From NCBI RefSeq assembly GCF_024662235.1, contig NZ_CP096276.1, positions 806,001-870,000 of the forward strand: a stretch of 64,000 nucleotides of DNA, written 5' to 3'. The stretch is from Pimelobacter simplex (GTDB taxonomy: Bacteria > Actinomycetota > Actinomycetes > Propionibacteriales > Nocardioidaceae). The position numbers and the translations under genes were made by a program. The notes under the pieces were generated by a model. That model did no database searches and was not told where the DNA came from. It saw only the letters and a list, made by a program, of their open reading frames with translations. Numbering within the stretch: the stretch's first letter is position 1; each line of letters opens with the position of its first letter. Positions 44,821-54,600 of this stretch are shown one piece after another.

Positions 44821-45147
44821 ATGACCTACATCATCTCGCAGCCGTGCGTCGATGTTAAGGACCGTGCTTGCGTCGATGAGTGTCCGGTCGACTGCATCTA
44901 CGAGGGCAAGCGGATGCTCTACATCCACCCCGACGAGTGCGTCGACTGCGGTGCCTGCGAGCCGGTCTGCCCGGTCGAGGCGATCTTCTACGAGGACGAC
45001 GTCCCGGAGGAGTGGAAGGACTACTACGACGCCAACGTGAAGTTCTTCGACGACCTCGGTTCGCCCGGCGGTGCCGCCAAGATGGGCGAGATCGACAAGG
45101 ACGCCGAGTTCATCGCTGCGCTCGACCCGCAGAACCAGGACCACTGA
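44821..45147 (+). CDS. fdxA: 7Fe ferredoxin
   Basis: 108 residues with eight cysteines, C9, C17, C21, C25 and C40, C43, C46, C50, in the CxxxxxxxCxxxC and CxxCxxCxxxCP arrangement of bacterial 3Fe-4S/4Fe-4S ferredoxins. The C-terminal acidic extension is typical of the actinobacterial FdxA/FdxC type. It carries electrons to cytochromes P450 or other redox enzymes. ATG with AGGAGG five bases upstream; a -10-like TAGGCT lies at 44752-44757, giving a leader of about 60 bases. The stop overlaps the dapC start. Confidence 0.95.
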   Translation: MTYIISQPCVDVKDRACVDECPVDCIYEGKRMLYIHPDECVDCGACEPVCPVEAIFYEDDVPEEWKDYYDANVKFFDDLGSPGGAAKMGEIDKDAEFIAALDPQNQDH

Positions 45148-46256
45148 ACACCGCGGTCTCGGGCCGCCTGCCCGACTTCCCCTGGGACAAGCTCACCGGG
45201 TACGCTGAGCAGGCGCGCGCGCACGCCGGCGGGATCGTCGACCTCTCGATCGGTACGCCGGTCGACCCGACGCCCGCCGTCGCCCGCCAGGCCCTGATCG
45301 ACGCCGCCGACGCTCCGGGCTACCCGCTGACGGTGGGTGTCCCGGAGGTCCGGCAGGCCGTCGTCGACTGGCTCTCCGGCACCCACGGGGTGACCGGTCT
45401 CGGCGTCGACCAGGTGCTGCCGCTGATCGGCTCCAAGGAGTTCATCGCCTCGCTGCCGACGTACCTCGGGATCGGCGCGGGCGACCTGATCGGCTACCCG
45501 GCGCTGGCATACCCGACCTACGAGGTCGGCGCGGCCCTCGTCGGCGCGCGGGCGATCGCCACCGACGCGCTCACCACGTTCGGGCCCGAGACGCCGAAGC
45601 TGCTCTGGCTCAACTCGCCGTCGAACCCGTCGGGTCGGGTGCTGCCCAAGGAGCACCTCAAGAAGGTCGTCGACTGGTGCCGTGAGCGCGGCGTGCTGCT
45701 CGTCTCCGACGAGTGCTACCTCGACTGCGTGTGGGAGGGCGAGGCCTACTCGGCCCTGCACCCCGACATCTGCGGCGGCTCCGCCGACGGCATCCTCGTG
45801 GTCCACTCGCTCTCGAAGCGCTCCAACCTGGCCGGCTACCGCTGCGCGTTCGTCGCCGGCGACCGGTCGGTGATCGCCGAGCTGCTCGCGGTGCGCAAGA
45901 ACCTCGGGATGATGATGCCCGCGCCCCAGCAGCACGCGATGGCGGCCGTCCTCGGCGACGAGGCGCACGTCGCGGAGCAGCACGAGCGCTACCGCGCGCG
46001 TCGTACCCGGCTGCGGGCGGCGCTCGAGGCGGCTGGCTACACGATCGACCACTCCGAGGCCTCGCTCTACCTGTGGACCACCCGCGGCCCCGACGGCCCG
46101 GACTGCTGGCAGCTCGTGGCCGACCTCGCCGCCCAGGGCATCCTGGTCGCGCCGGGCGCGTTCTACGGCGCCGCCGGCTCGCACCACGTCCGGATCGCGC
46201 TCACCGCGAGCGACGAGCGGATCGACGCGGCGGTGGAACGGCTCACACGCGGCTGA
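45144..46256 (+). CDS. dapC: Succinyldiaminopimelate transaminase, CTG start
   Basis: 370 residues of PLP-dependent aminotransferase fold type I. N-terminal LPDFPWD and [13 protein letters not shown] are typical of actinobacterial DapC. The PLP Lys lies in [13 protein letters not shown] near residue 230 and NSPSNPSG near 157. It makes N-succinyl-LL-DAP in the lysine and peptidoglycan branch. No ATG, GTG or TTG precedes the conserved N-terminus in frame; the CTG at 45144, overlapping the ferredoxin TGA (CTGA) with AGGA upstream, is the best start. The 3' end overlaps the convergent PIN gene by 14 bases. Confidence 0.93.
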   Translation: MNTAVSGRLPDFPWDKLTGYAEQARAHAGGIVDLSIGTPVDPTPAVARQALIDAADAPGYPLTVGVPEVRQAVVDWLSGTHGVTGLGVDQVLPLIGSKEFIASLPTYLGIGAGDLIGYPALAYPTYEVGAALVGARAIATDALTTFGPETPKLLWLNSPSNPSGRVLPKEHLKKVVDWCRERGVLLVSDECYLDCVWEGEAYSALHPDICGGSADGILVVHSLSKRSNLAGYRCAFVAGDRSVIAELLAVRKNLGMMMPAPQQHAMAAVLGDEAHVAEQHERYRARRTRLRAALEAAGYTIDHSEASLYLWTTRGPDGPDCWQLVADLAAQGILVAPGAFYGAAGSHHVRIALTASDERIDAAVERLTRG

Positions 46257-46620
46257 CGGTCGCCGTTCGGCCGAGCACGCCGAGCAGGTGGTCGAGGTCG
46301 GTCGGGTCCGAGGTCAGCACGACCGCCTCGGGAGTGCAGAGCGTCGCGACGTGCGCATCCACGATGTCGCTCGTCCCGGCGCTGGCGAGGAGCCGCCCGA
46401 TCCGGCGGGAGGCGCTCGCATCGATGGGCTGCTCATCGATGCCCCGGAGGGCGCGGGCCAGCCGGGCTTGTCGCGCACCGTTGCGCCAGGTCTGGGCGAC
46501 CGCTCCGCTGCTCGTGCGCACCGGGATGCCCTCGTCGTGGGCCGCGCGGATCGCCGAGACCACCGCTCGGTTGCGCCACTCGACGGCGAGGAGCGCTCCG
46601 GTGTCCAGGACCAGGGTCAT
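46243..46620 (-). CDS. PIN-domain toxin (VapC-like)
   Basis: 125 residues. The PIN active-site acids are present: D6 in LVLDTGALL, a central Glu in AVEW, and D in SDIVDAHVAT near 85-92 plus SDPTDLDHL near 104. VapC toxins are Mg2+-dependent RNases that cleave tRNA or rRNA. Start overlaps the stop of the upstream antitoxin gene by four bases (ATGA). The toxin end overlaps dapC on the other strand. Confidence 0.87.
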   Translation of the reverse strand: MTLVLDTGALLAVEWRNRAVVSAIRAAHDEGIPVRTSSGAVAQTWRNGARQARLARALRGIDEQPIDASASRRIGRLLASAGTSDIVDAHVATLCTPEAVVLTSDPTDLDHLLGVLGRTATVSRV

Positions 46621-46868
46621 GACGTCGGCCCCTCGGACCAGCGCGCGGGCTTGCGGCGGAACAGTGCCCTGGCCTCGGCGAGCTCCTCCTCGGTGAAGGC
46701 GCCGTTCTCGGCCTCGAACTCGTCGAGGAACTGGCCGAGGTAGTGGTTGCGCAGCCGAGCGCCGGCGGCGTCCGCCATCCAGGCGCTGACGGAGAGCCCG
46801 GCCTCGGCGGCGGCCTCGCGCACGGCGGTGCCGACCTCGTCGTCCAAGGTGATCGTGATCCGGTCCAT
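46617..46868 (-). CDS. Ribbon-helix-helix antitoxin (VapB-like)
   Basis: 83 residues. The N-terminal ITITLDDEVGTAVREAAAEAGLSVSAWM is a ribbon-helix-helix DNA-binding domain. The C-terminal about 35 residues are acidic and probably disordered, the part that would wrap the toxin. Typical type II antitoxin order (antitoxin first, overlapping toxin). A perfect inverted repeat 13 bases upstream of the start is the likely autorepression site. Confidence 0.87.
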   Translation of the reverse strand: MDRITITLDDEVGTAVREAAAEAGLSVSAWMADAAGARLRNHYLGQFLDEFEAENGAFTEEELAEARALFRRKPARWSEGPTS

Positions 46869-46881
46869 GCTTCGACGCTAG

Positions 46882-46901
46882 GCGCATATAATCGTATGCG
46901 C
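46882..46901. promoter_or_regulatory. VapBC operator
   Basis: GCGCATA-TAATCG-TATGCGC: perfect 7-base arms around a 6-base spacer that includes an AT-rich -10-like region. It lies just before the antitoxin start, where the antitoxin-toxin complex would repress its own transcription. Confidence 0.7.
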
Positions 46902-46930
46902 AACGGCGATGCCGGGGTCTGTGGAGAACC

Positions 46931-47893
46931 TCAGCGGAAAACGTCGATGTGGACGTGGTCGCGGTGCTCGAGGACCTTGCGGTCGCCCGCGGAGGACGAC
47001 GGGGTGTAGTCGCGCCAGCCCTGGCGCCCGGCGGTCCAGATCTTCGCGTCGAAGATGACCGTGCGGATGTCGAGGCGGGCCGCGTTGGCGACCGCCCAGT
47101 GGGCCAGGGCCCAGCCCTTGGCGTTGTTGGCCTCGGTGATCGGGCGGACGAAGACGTCGATCGCGCGGCCGTCGTAGTGCGCCGAGCCCTCCATGTGCCC
47201 GGTGCGCACCCCGCCCGGGGCGTAGCCGCCGAGCGAGAGCCGGCCGAAGTGCCGCAACAGGTCCTCCCGTACGGCGTCCGCGCGCGGCGTCAGCCCGCTC
47301 GCGGTCAGCGCGGTGTCGGCCGAGGGTGCCCCGCCGTCGAGGTCGCAGCTGAAGCTCGCGGGGGAGTGGCCGGTCAGCGCCGAGGCCAGCGCCCGGCCGT
47401 CGGCCTCGTGGTCGGCGTACGCGTCGGGGTAGGCCGAGCGCTGCACGGCCTGGGCCGCGACCGTGATCTCCATGCCCTCGTAGCCGTCGACCTCGACCAG
47501 CGCGTCGAAGAACGCGTTGGCGGAGTAGGTCGGGTCGAGGATCTGCTTGCGCGTGCCCCAGCCCTGAGAGGGGCGCTGCTGGAAGAGCCCGATCGAGTCG
47601 CGGTCGCCGTAGTCGATATTGCGGAGCTTGGACTCCTGGTAGGCCGTGGCCAGCGCGATCGAGGTCGCCCGGGCGGGCAGCCCGCGGCGGACCGCGATCG
47701 CCGCGATGAGCGAGGCGTTCTCGGCCTGCTCGCCGCTCAGGTCGACGGTGTGGTCGGCGACGGTGACGGTGCAGTCACCGTCGGGACCGCCGACCAGGTC
47801 GTCGGTCACCCGCAGCACGACGACGCCGACGGTGACGATCGCCGCGAGGGCGACGACACCCGTCACCACCGCAGCGACCGCACTCGTCTTCAC
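46931..47893 (-). CDS. Secreted/membrane-anchored cell-wall protein: lytic-transglycosylase-like plus M15-peptidase-like regions
   Basis: 320 residues. Membrane anchor or uncleaved signal at 5-28. Residues about 60-160 (TAYQESKLRN near 86, then SIGLFQQRPSQGWG) resemble the goose-lysozyme/SLT catalytic region, with Glu in the ESK motif. The C-terminal half has SAHYDGRAID near 236-245 and DHVHIDV at the end, the His/Asp and HxH ligands of M15-type D,D-peptidases. Homologues are often mis-labelled heavy-metal transporters. The likely role is peptidoglycan remodelling, with two potential active sites in one chain. GTG start, CTGGGAG upstream. Confidence 0.7.
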   Translation of the reverse strand: MKTSAVAAVVTGVVALAAIVTVGVVVLRVTDDLVGGPDGDCTVTVADHTVDLSGEQAENASLIAAIAVRRGLPARATSIALATAYQESKLRNIDYGDRDSIGLFQQRPSQGWGTRKQILDPTYSANAFFDALVEVDGYEGMEITVAAQAVQRSAYPDAYADHEADGRALASALTGHSPASFSCDLDGGAPSADTALTASGLTPRADAVREDLLRHFGRLSLGGYAPGGVRTGHMEGSAHYDGRAIDVFVRPITEANNAKGWALAHWAVANAARLDIRTVIFDAKIWTAGRQGWRDYTPSSSAGDRKVLEHRDHVHIDVFR

Positions 47894-47938
47894 GGCTCCC
47901 AGTGTCCGGAGTGGGAAAAACGCGCGTCGTGCGAAGCG

Positions 47939-48880
47939 TCAGTTGGCGTGCAGCGCCGCGTTGAGCGCGATGCCCTCGCCCTGCCACGGAACGGCCTCGA
48001 TGGCGCCCGTGACCGAGTTGCGGCGGAAGAGGACGTTGCTGGCGCCGGAGAGCTCGCGGGCCTTGACGACGCGGGCCTCGCGGCCGGGCTCGAGGACGGT
48101 GACCTTGGTGCCGGCGGTGACGTAGCAGCCGGCCTCGACGACGCAGTCGTCGCCGAGCGAGATGCCGACGCCGGCGTTGGCGCCGAGCAGGCAGCGCCGG
48201 CCGATCGCGATGGTCTCCTTGCCGCCGCCGGACAGGGTGCCCATGATCGACGCGCCGCCGCCCACGTCGGAGCCGTCGCCGACCACGACGCCGGCCGAGA
48301 TCCGGCCCTCGACCATCGAGGTGCCGAGCGTGCCGGCGTTGAAGTTCACGAAGCCCTCGTGCATGACGGTGGTGCCCTCGGCCAGGTGGGCGCCGAGGCG
48401 GACCCGGTCGGCGTCGGCGATCCGGACGCCCGAGGGGATGACGTAGTCGACCAGGCGCGGGAACTTGTCGATGCCGTGGACGGTGACGTGCTGGCCGGCG
48501 GCCTGGAGCCGGGCGCGGGTGAGCTCGAAGCCCTCGATCGCGCAGGGGCCGGCGGAGGTCCACACGACGTTGGTGAGCAGGCCGAAGATGCCGTCGAGGT
48601 TCTGCCCGTGCGGCGCGACCAGCCGGGACGAGAGCAGGTGCAGGCGCAGCCACACCTCGGCGGTGCCGGCCGGGGCGACGGCCAGATCGGCGATCTCGAC
48701 GAGCGTGACCTTGCGGGTGACGCCGCGCGCCTCGTCCGCGCCCTCGAGCGCGAGCAGGTCGGCGGGCGCCTGCGCGTCGGCGGGCTTGGTGCCCAGGGCC
48801 GGCGCGGGGAACCAGGTGTCGAGGACGGTCGAGCCGTCGGCGGCGTACGTGGTCAGGCCGAAGCCCCATGCGGAGGTCAC
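47939..48880 (-). CDS. dapD: Tetrahydrodipicolinate N-succinyltransferase
   Basis: 313 residues. The C-terminal half is a left-handed beta-helix of hexapeptide repeats (for example [19 protein letters not shown] and [21 protein letters not shown]), as expected for DapD of the actinobacterial type. It transfers succinyl from succinyl-CoA to tetrahydrodipicolinate, the step two before DapE. GTG start at 48880; TAGACT lies eight bases upstream (48894-48889) with no ribosome binding site, consistent with a leaderless mRNA. It is transcribed opposite to dapC and dapE, as in mycobacteria. Confidence 0.95.
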   Translation of the reverse strand: MTSAWGFGLTTYAADGSTVLDTWFPAPALGTKPADAQAPADLLALEGADEARGVTRKVTLVEIADLAVAPAGTAEVWLRLHLLSSRLVAPHGQNLDGIFGLLTNVVWTSAGPCAIEGFELTRARLQAAGQHVTVHGIDKFPRLVDYVIPSGVRIADADRVRLGAHLAEGTTVMHEGFVNFNAGTLGTSMVEGRISAGVVVGDGSDVGGGASIMGTLSGGGKETIAIGRRCLLGANAGVGISLGDDCVVEAGCYVTAGTKVTVLEPGREARVVKARELSGASNVLFRRNSVTGAIEAVPWQGEGIALNAALHAN

Positions 48881-48937
48881 GTGAGGAGAGTCTAGGGGGC
48901 CGGGGAACCGGCGCGGACCCCGCGTCGTCGGACGGAC

Positions 48938-49330
48938 ATGGCACGCGGATCCCGGCTCCTCCTCGCCCTCCTGGCGCTCCCGGGCGCGCTCGCGCTGACC
49001 GGCTGCGGGGACGACGGCCCGGTCGAGCTCGAGGTGACCGTCCAGGACTGGAGCGGGTGGCAGCGCGAGCAGCCCGAGCCCGAGCGGTTCACCCGGACCC
49101 TGGCGGAGGGCGACACGTTCACCGTCGACGTCCTGGGCGAGGACGACCTCGAGGTGACGCTCGTCGAGGTCGGCGGCGGCGAGATCGCCGTCGAGACGAG
49201 CGCCCGGCTGGCCGTGGACGGCGGCCTGCGCGACCTCGCGACGTCGTTCTCGTTCGAGCGCGGGGGCAGCATCGAGCTCGAGACCCCGACCCTCGACGCC
49301 GGGACGAGGGTCACGCTCGCCGAGCGGTGA
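48938..49330 (+). CDS. Small predicted lipoprotein
   Basis: 130 residues. Signal peptide with lipobox LALTGC, so the mature protein would start at Cys24 and be lipid-anchored outside the membrane. The mature part is acidic and beta-rich with no recognised domain. I cannot assign a function. Divergent from dapD with 57 bases between; its end faces the thioesterase gene with 11 bases between stops. Confidence 0.75.
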   Translation: MARGSRLLLALLALPGALALTGCGDDGPVELEVTVQDWSGWQREQPEPERFTRTLAEGDTFTVDVLGEDDLEVTLVEVGGGEIAVETSARLAVDGGLRDLATSFSFERGGSIELETPTLDAGTRVTLAER

Positions 49331-49341
49331 GGGGAGCGGGT

Positions 49342-50142
49342 TCAGCCGTCGGCCAGGATCGCCAGCTGCCGGCTCTGGGCGAGCAGCCGGCCCTGGTCGT
49401 CCCACAGCTCGACGTCCTCGTCGTGGTAGCCGGCGAGGACGTGGCGCGAGGTGACGTGCCCGAGCGCCCACACGGTGCCGGGGGCGACCCGGCGCCGGAA
49501 GTGCACGGTCAGCTGGATCGTCGCGGACGCGAGGTGCCCGATCTCGGCGGTCACCGGCGGGAAGGCGTCGACCATGGCGCCGGCGAGCAGCGCGTCGACC
49601 GGGCGCTCGTCGGCGGCGCGGATCCAGCACAGCGACTCGGTCACGCCGGAGGGCTGTCCGGAGAGCCAGCCGGGCGCGGCCGGGGCGCGGTAGGTGTAGC
49701 GGTCGAGGATCGGCACCATGCCCTCGGGCACGAGGGCGCTGACGTCGGCGCACTCCTCGGGCCGCGGTACGGCGGGCGCGGAGTGCGGGGTGTGCTCGAA
49801 GGTGCCGGCGGCGTCCCAGTCGTGCGTGCTCACGACCGCGTGGGCGATCTCCTTGTCGTCCTGGACCAGCACCGCGTCGTACGTCGAGACGCGGCGCCCC
49901 GCGCGGACCTCGCGCACGGTGATGTCGGCCTCGCCGGTCGTGGCCGGGCGGAAGTAGGTGATCGCGATCGCCAGCGCGTCGGGGTGCTTCGACTCCTGGA
50001 GCGCGGCGTGGAGCAGCAGCGCCAGGATGTAGCCGCCGTTGGGCGTCTGGTTCGCGGTGTGCCAGTCGGCGGTGATCCGGACCCGGTGCCGGCCCTCGCC
50101 CAGCGGGGCGGAGGCGATGGCGTCGTCGAGGAGGTAGCTCAC
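49342..50142 (-). CDS. TesB-like acyl-CoA thioesterase family protein
   Basis: 266 residues with two hot-dog-fold halves. The first has the substrate-helix region [18 protein letters not shown] near residue 30. The second has [15 protein letters not shown] near 206. This double hot-dog arrangement matches TesB/YbgC-like thioesterases that hydrolyse acyl-CoA esters. GTG 50142 is preferred to the upstream ATG 50163 because GGGAGG precedes it by eight bases. Confidence 0.8.
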   Translation of the reverse strand: MSYLLDDAIASAPLGEGRHRVRITADWHTANQTPNGGYILALLLHAALQESKHPDALAIAITYFRPATTGEADITVREVRAGRRVSTYDAVLVQDDKEIAHAVVSTHDWDAAGTFEHTPHSAPAVPRPEECADVSALVPEGMVPILDRYTYRAPAAPGWLSGQPSGVTESLCWIRAADERPVDALLAGAMVDAFPPVTAEIGHLASATIQLTVHFRRRVAPGTVWALGHVTSRHVLAGYHDEDVELWDDQGRLLAQSRQLAILADG

Positions 50143-50179
50143 GCCCCCATCCTCCCGGAGCACTCCGACAGCCCCGCCA

Positions 50180-51424
50180 TCACTCCCCGGTGGTGCCGTC
50201 GATGCACTCGCGGAGCAGGTCGGCGTGCCCGCAGTGGCGGGCGTACTCCTCGATCATGTGCACGAGGATGTCGCGCACGCTCGCGGTCTCGGTGCCGTCG
50301 CGGAAGGTGACGACCTCGCCGAGCGTGGCGTCCGTCTGGAGGTCGAGCCAGGCGTCGGCGAGCGCGACCTGCTCGCGCCAAGCAGCGTCGGCCTCGTCGA
50401 CGGCGGCCTGGGTCGCCTCGACCTGCGCGAACCCGGCGTCGCCGTCGTCGTCGTGGAGCCGCGGACCGGGACGGCCCTGGAGCGCCATCTGGAACCAGAA
50501 GTGCTCGACCCGCGCCATGTGCCGCACCATCCCGAGCAGGCTGAGCCGGCTCGGCGGCACCGAGCGGCGGGCGAGGTCGGCCGGCGCGAGACCGGCGCAC
50601 TTGCGGGCCAGCGTCTTGCGGTACTCGCCCAGGTAGTCGCGGTAGTTCGCGAGCTCGTCGCTCGGCGGCGCCGGCAGCGGGCGGACCGGGGGAGCGGGCG
50701 CCACGATGTAGCCGTCCTCCCACTCCGGCAGGCTCGGGTAGACCTGGAGCGTCCCGGGCCGCTCGTGCCACAGCCAGGCCAGGTGCGCGCAGAGGACGCC
50801 GTCGAGCTCGTCCTCGACCGCGTTGAGGTCGCCCTGCGTCCCCGCGTCCCGTACGGCGCCCGCGAGTGCCGCCCAGCCCGCGTGCCCCGCGAGGGCGAGC
50901 TCGGCGATGCCCTCCAGGTGGCCGACCAGCTCGGCGAAGGCGGCCCGGCGCACGTCGTACGGGAACTTGGACTTGTAGGTCAGCCGCTCCGGCAGCGCGA
51001 ACAGCGCCACCATCGCCGGGTGCGGGTAGACCTCGATGCACACCGGCCACCCCGCGCTGCCGCGGTGGGTCGGCGCCACGCTCCACCCGAAGCGGTCGGC
51101 GAGCACCTTGGCCCGCGGCTCGGCCATCCCGGGGCGGCCCTGGTTGGCGGTGTGGGCGCCGATCTTGAAGGTCCCGTAGGCCCGGCTGATCGCGGTCTCC
51201 GCAGCCCGCTGGCCCGTCTCGTTGGGCACCAGCAGCGGCGCGTCGACCGCGGCCACGACCACGGTCCCGGGCAGGGCCTCGACCCACGCCGCGATCTCGT
51301 CGTCGGAGGACACGGTCGCGCTGGCGACGAGGGCGCCGGCGGCGTCCACGGCCGCCAGGCCGGTCCGGCCGTTGACCCAGGCGAGGTCGATCCCGACGAA
51401 CAGCTTCTGCTCCGAGGCGCTCAC
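50180..51424 (-). CDS. DUF429-DinB (DUF664) fusion protein
   Basis: 414 residues. Residues about 5-240 are DUF429, an RNase H-like fold predicted to be a nuclease (FVGIDLAWVNGRTGLA, then VVAAVDAPLLVPNETGQR). Residues about 255-414 are a DinB/DUF664 four-helix domain with MVRHMARVEHFWFQ near 310 and HMIEEYARHCGHADLLRE near 390, whose three His make a divalent-metal site as in mycothiol-dependent transferases. I know the two domains as separate proteins. GTG start after GGGTGGGG. Confidence 0.8.
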   Translation of the reverse strand: MSASEQKLFVGIDLAWVNGRTGLAAVDAAGALVASATVSSDDEIAAWVEALPGTVVVAAVDAPLLVPNETGQRAAETAISRAYGTFKIGAHTANQGRPGMAEPRAKVLADRFGWSVAPTHRGSAGWPVCIEVYPHPAMVALFALPERLTYKSKFPYDVRRAAFAELVGHLEGIAELALAGHAGWAALAGAVRDAGTQGDLNAVEDELDGVLCAHLAWLWHERPGTLQVYPSLPEWEDGYIVAPAPPVRPLPAPPSDELANYRDYLGEYRKTLARKCAGLAPADLARRSVPPSRLSLLGMVRHMARVEHFWFQMALQGRPGPRLHDDDGDAGFAQVEATQAAVDEADAAWREQVALADAWLDLQTDATLGEVVTFRDGTETASVRDILVHMIEEYARHCGHADLLRECIDGTTGE

Positions 51425-51490
51425 CTGCCCCACCCTAGGGAGGCCCGGGGACAAACCGGTTTCCGGATCGGGTGCCCCACGCCCTACGCT

Positions 51491-51687
51491 GGGGGCAAGG
51501 CGTTCGAGCCGTCATCAGCGGCGAGCCCCGGGAAGAACGGCTCCGGCCCAGTAGAACCCGGCGGGTAGGCCCGTCACAGCCTGCAACGAGCGGTCGTCCC
51601 CGTCACCGGCGGGAGCGGCAAGCGAGGTGGTACCGCGGCAGACGTCGTCCTCGTGCAGACCACGCACGAGACGCAGGAGACCAGCCG
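51491..51687 (+). promoter_or_regulatory. ileS T-box riboswitch (actinobacterial translational type)
   Basis: The T-box sequence GAGGTGGTACCGCGG is unmistakable at 51624-51638. About 110 bases upstream, in a short stem I, an ATC (51514-51516, in GTCATCAGC) is the probable isoleucine specifier. After the T-box a 10-bp hairpin (51646-51656 with 51664-51673) ends two bases before the Shine-Dalgarno AGGAG at 51675-51679. There is no terminator T-run, so control is likely at ribosome binding: uncharged tRNA-Ile would open the site. A -10-like TACGCT lies at 51485-51490. Confidence 0.9.
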
Positions 51688-54600
51688 ATGACCTACCCCA
51701 AGGTCACCACCGACCCGACCGCCGGCCAGGGTGCCGTCCCGAGCTCGCCGCGGTTCCCCGCGATCGAGGAGCGGATCCTCGCCTACTGGGCCGAGGACGA
51801 CACCTTCCGTGCGTCGGTCGCGCAGCGCGACCCCGGCGCCGACGGCGCGAACGAGTTCGTCTTCTACGACGGCCCGCCGTTCGCCAACGGCCTGCCCCAC
51901 TACGGCCACCTGCTCACCGGCTACGTCAAGGACATCGTGCCGCGCTACCAGACCATGCGCGGCAAGCGCGTGGAGCGCCGGTTCGGCTGGGACACCCACG
52001 GCCTGCCCGCCGAGCTCGAGGCGATGCGCCTCAACGGCATCAAGACCACCGACGAGATCGTCGAGATGGGCATCGACAACTTCAACGACGCCTGCCGGGC
52101 GTCGGTGCTCAAGTACACCGGTGAGTGGCGCGACTACGTCACCCGCCAGGCGCGTTGGGTCGACTTCGACAACGACTACCGGACCATGAACCCCGAGTTC
52201 ATGGAGTCGGTGCTGTGGGCGTTCAAGAGCCTGTTCGACAAGGGCCTGGTCTACGAGGGCTTCCGCGTGCTGCCCTACTGCTGGAACGACGAGACGCCGC
52301 TGTCGAACCACGAGCTGCGGATGGACGACGACGTCTACCAGATGCGCCAGGACCCCGCGGTCACCGTCGGGTTCGCCATCACCACGCCGGGTGACCTCGC
52401 CGGCGCCAAGCTGCTGGTCTGGACGACGACCCCGTGGACGCTGCCCAGCAACCTCGCGGTGATGGTCGGCTCCGACATCGACTACGTCGTGGTCGAGCAC
52501 GAGGGCGACCGGCTCGTCCTCGCCGAGGCCCGCCTCGCGGCGTACGCCCGTGAGCTGGGCGAGGAGCCCACGATCACCTGGCGGGGCAAGGGATCGGACC
52601 TGCTCGGCCTCGTCTACGCCCCGCCGTTCTCCTACTTCGCCGACCACGAGAACGCCTTCCGCGTCGTGGCCGCCGACGAGGCCGTGACGACCACCGACGG
52701 TACGGGCCTCGTGCACAGCGCCGGCGCCTTCGGTGAGGTCGACAAGGAGGTCACCGACCGCGAGGGCATCGAGCCGGTCATGCCGGTCGGCAAGGACGGC
52801 CGGTTCACCGTGCCCGTCGACGACTACGCCGGCATGCTGGTCTTCGACGCCAACGCGCACATCATCGACGACCTCAAGAGCACGGGCGGTGCCGTCACGC
52901 CCGGAACGCTGCTGCTGCGTCGCGAGACCTACGACCACTCGTACCCGCACTGCTGGCGCTGCCGCGAGCCCCTGATCTACAAGGGTGTGAGCAGCTGGTT
53001 CGTCGAGGTGACGGCGTTCAAGGCGCGCATGGCTGAGCTCAACCAGGAGATCCGCTGGGTCCCCGAGCACATCAAGGACGGCCAGTTCGGCAAGTGGGTC
53101 GACAACGCCCGCGACTGGTCGATCACCCGCAACCGGTTCTGGGGATCGCCCGTCCCGGTCTGGAAGTCGGACGACCCGGCGTACCCGCGGATCGACGTCT
53201 ACGGCTCCTTCGAGGAGATCGAGCGCGACTTCGGCCGCCTGCCCCGCAACGCCCAGGGCGAGCGCGACCTGCACCGCCCGTGGGTCGACGAGCTGACCCG
53301 GCCCAACCCGGACGACCCGACCGGGAAGTCGACGATGCGCCGCGTCACCGACGTCCTCGACGTGTGGTTCGACTCGGGCTCGATGAGCTTCGGCCAGGTG
53401 CACTACCCGTTCGAGAACAAGGAGTGGTTCGAGAACCACTTCCCGGCGGACTTCATCGTCGAGTACATCGGCCAGACCCGCGGCTGGTTCTACACGCTGC
53501 ACATCCTGGCCACCGCGCTCTTCGACAAGCCGGCGTTCTCGTCGTGCATCAGCCACGGCATCGTGCTCGGCTCCGACGGCAACAAGATGTCGAAGTCGCT
53601 GCGCAACTACCCCGACGTCTCCGAGGTCTTCGACCGCGACGGCGCCGACGCGATGCGCTGGTTCCTGATGGCCTCGCCGATCCTGCGCGGCGGCAACCTC
53701 GTCGTCACCGAGCAGGGCATCCGCGACGCCGTGCGCCAGGTGATGATCCCGCTCTGGAACACGTGGTACTTCTTCGCGCTCTACGCCAACGCCGAGCAGT
53801 ACGACGCCACCGGCCGCACCGACTCGACCGACCCCCTCGACCGCTACCTGCTCGCCAAGACGCGCCAGTACGTCGAGAAGCTCAGCGCCGAGATGGACGC
53901 CTACGCCATCGCCGACGCCTGCGAGACCACGCGGACCTTCCTCGACGTGCTGACCAACTGGTACGTCCGCCGCTCGCGGGAGCGCTTCTGGGAGGGCAAG
54001 CCGGAGGCCTTCGAGACCCTCGCCGCCGTCCTCGACGTGGTCTGCCGCGCCGTGGCGCCGCTACTGCCGCTGACCACCGAGGAGATCTGGCGCGGCCTGA
54101 CCGGCGGCCGCTCGGTGCACCTGGCCGACTGGCCCGACGTCTCCGCGCTGCCCGCCGACGACGCCCTCGTCGCGGCCATGGACCAGGTCCGCGAGGTCTG
54201 CTCGGCGACGTCCGCGCTGCGCAAGGCCGCCAAGCTGCGCAACCGCCTGCCGCTCTCGGGCCTGACCGTCGTGGTCGAGGACCCGGTCGCGCTGGAGCCC
54301 TTCGCGGCGATCGTCGCCGACGAGGTCAACGTCCGCGCCGTGCGCCTCCTCGCCGCCGAGTCGCCCGAGGCGGCGAGCTTCGGCGTCGAGCAGAAGCTCA
54401 CCGTCAACGCCCGCGCCGCCGGTCCGCGCCTCGGCAAGGACGTCCAGCTCGCCATCAAGGGCTCGAAGTCCGGCGACTGGTCCGTCGCGGCCGACGGCAC
54501 CGTCACCTCCGGCGGCCTGGCCCTGGTCGAGGGCGAGTACTCGCTCGAGACGGCCGTCGGCGACGCCGCCGAGGGCACCGCCACCGGCATGCTTCCCAGC

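Noticed and set aside
44880..45143. ATG upstream of dapC in the same frame
   Set aside because: It lies inside ferredoxin and would add about 88 residues absent from DapC proteins; the conserved N-terminus begins after the ferredoxin stop.
46931..47893. Heavy-metal transporter
   Set aside because: Only one hydrophobic N-terminal segment is present; the rest is soluble with cell-wall-enzyme motifs.
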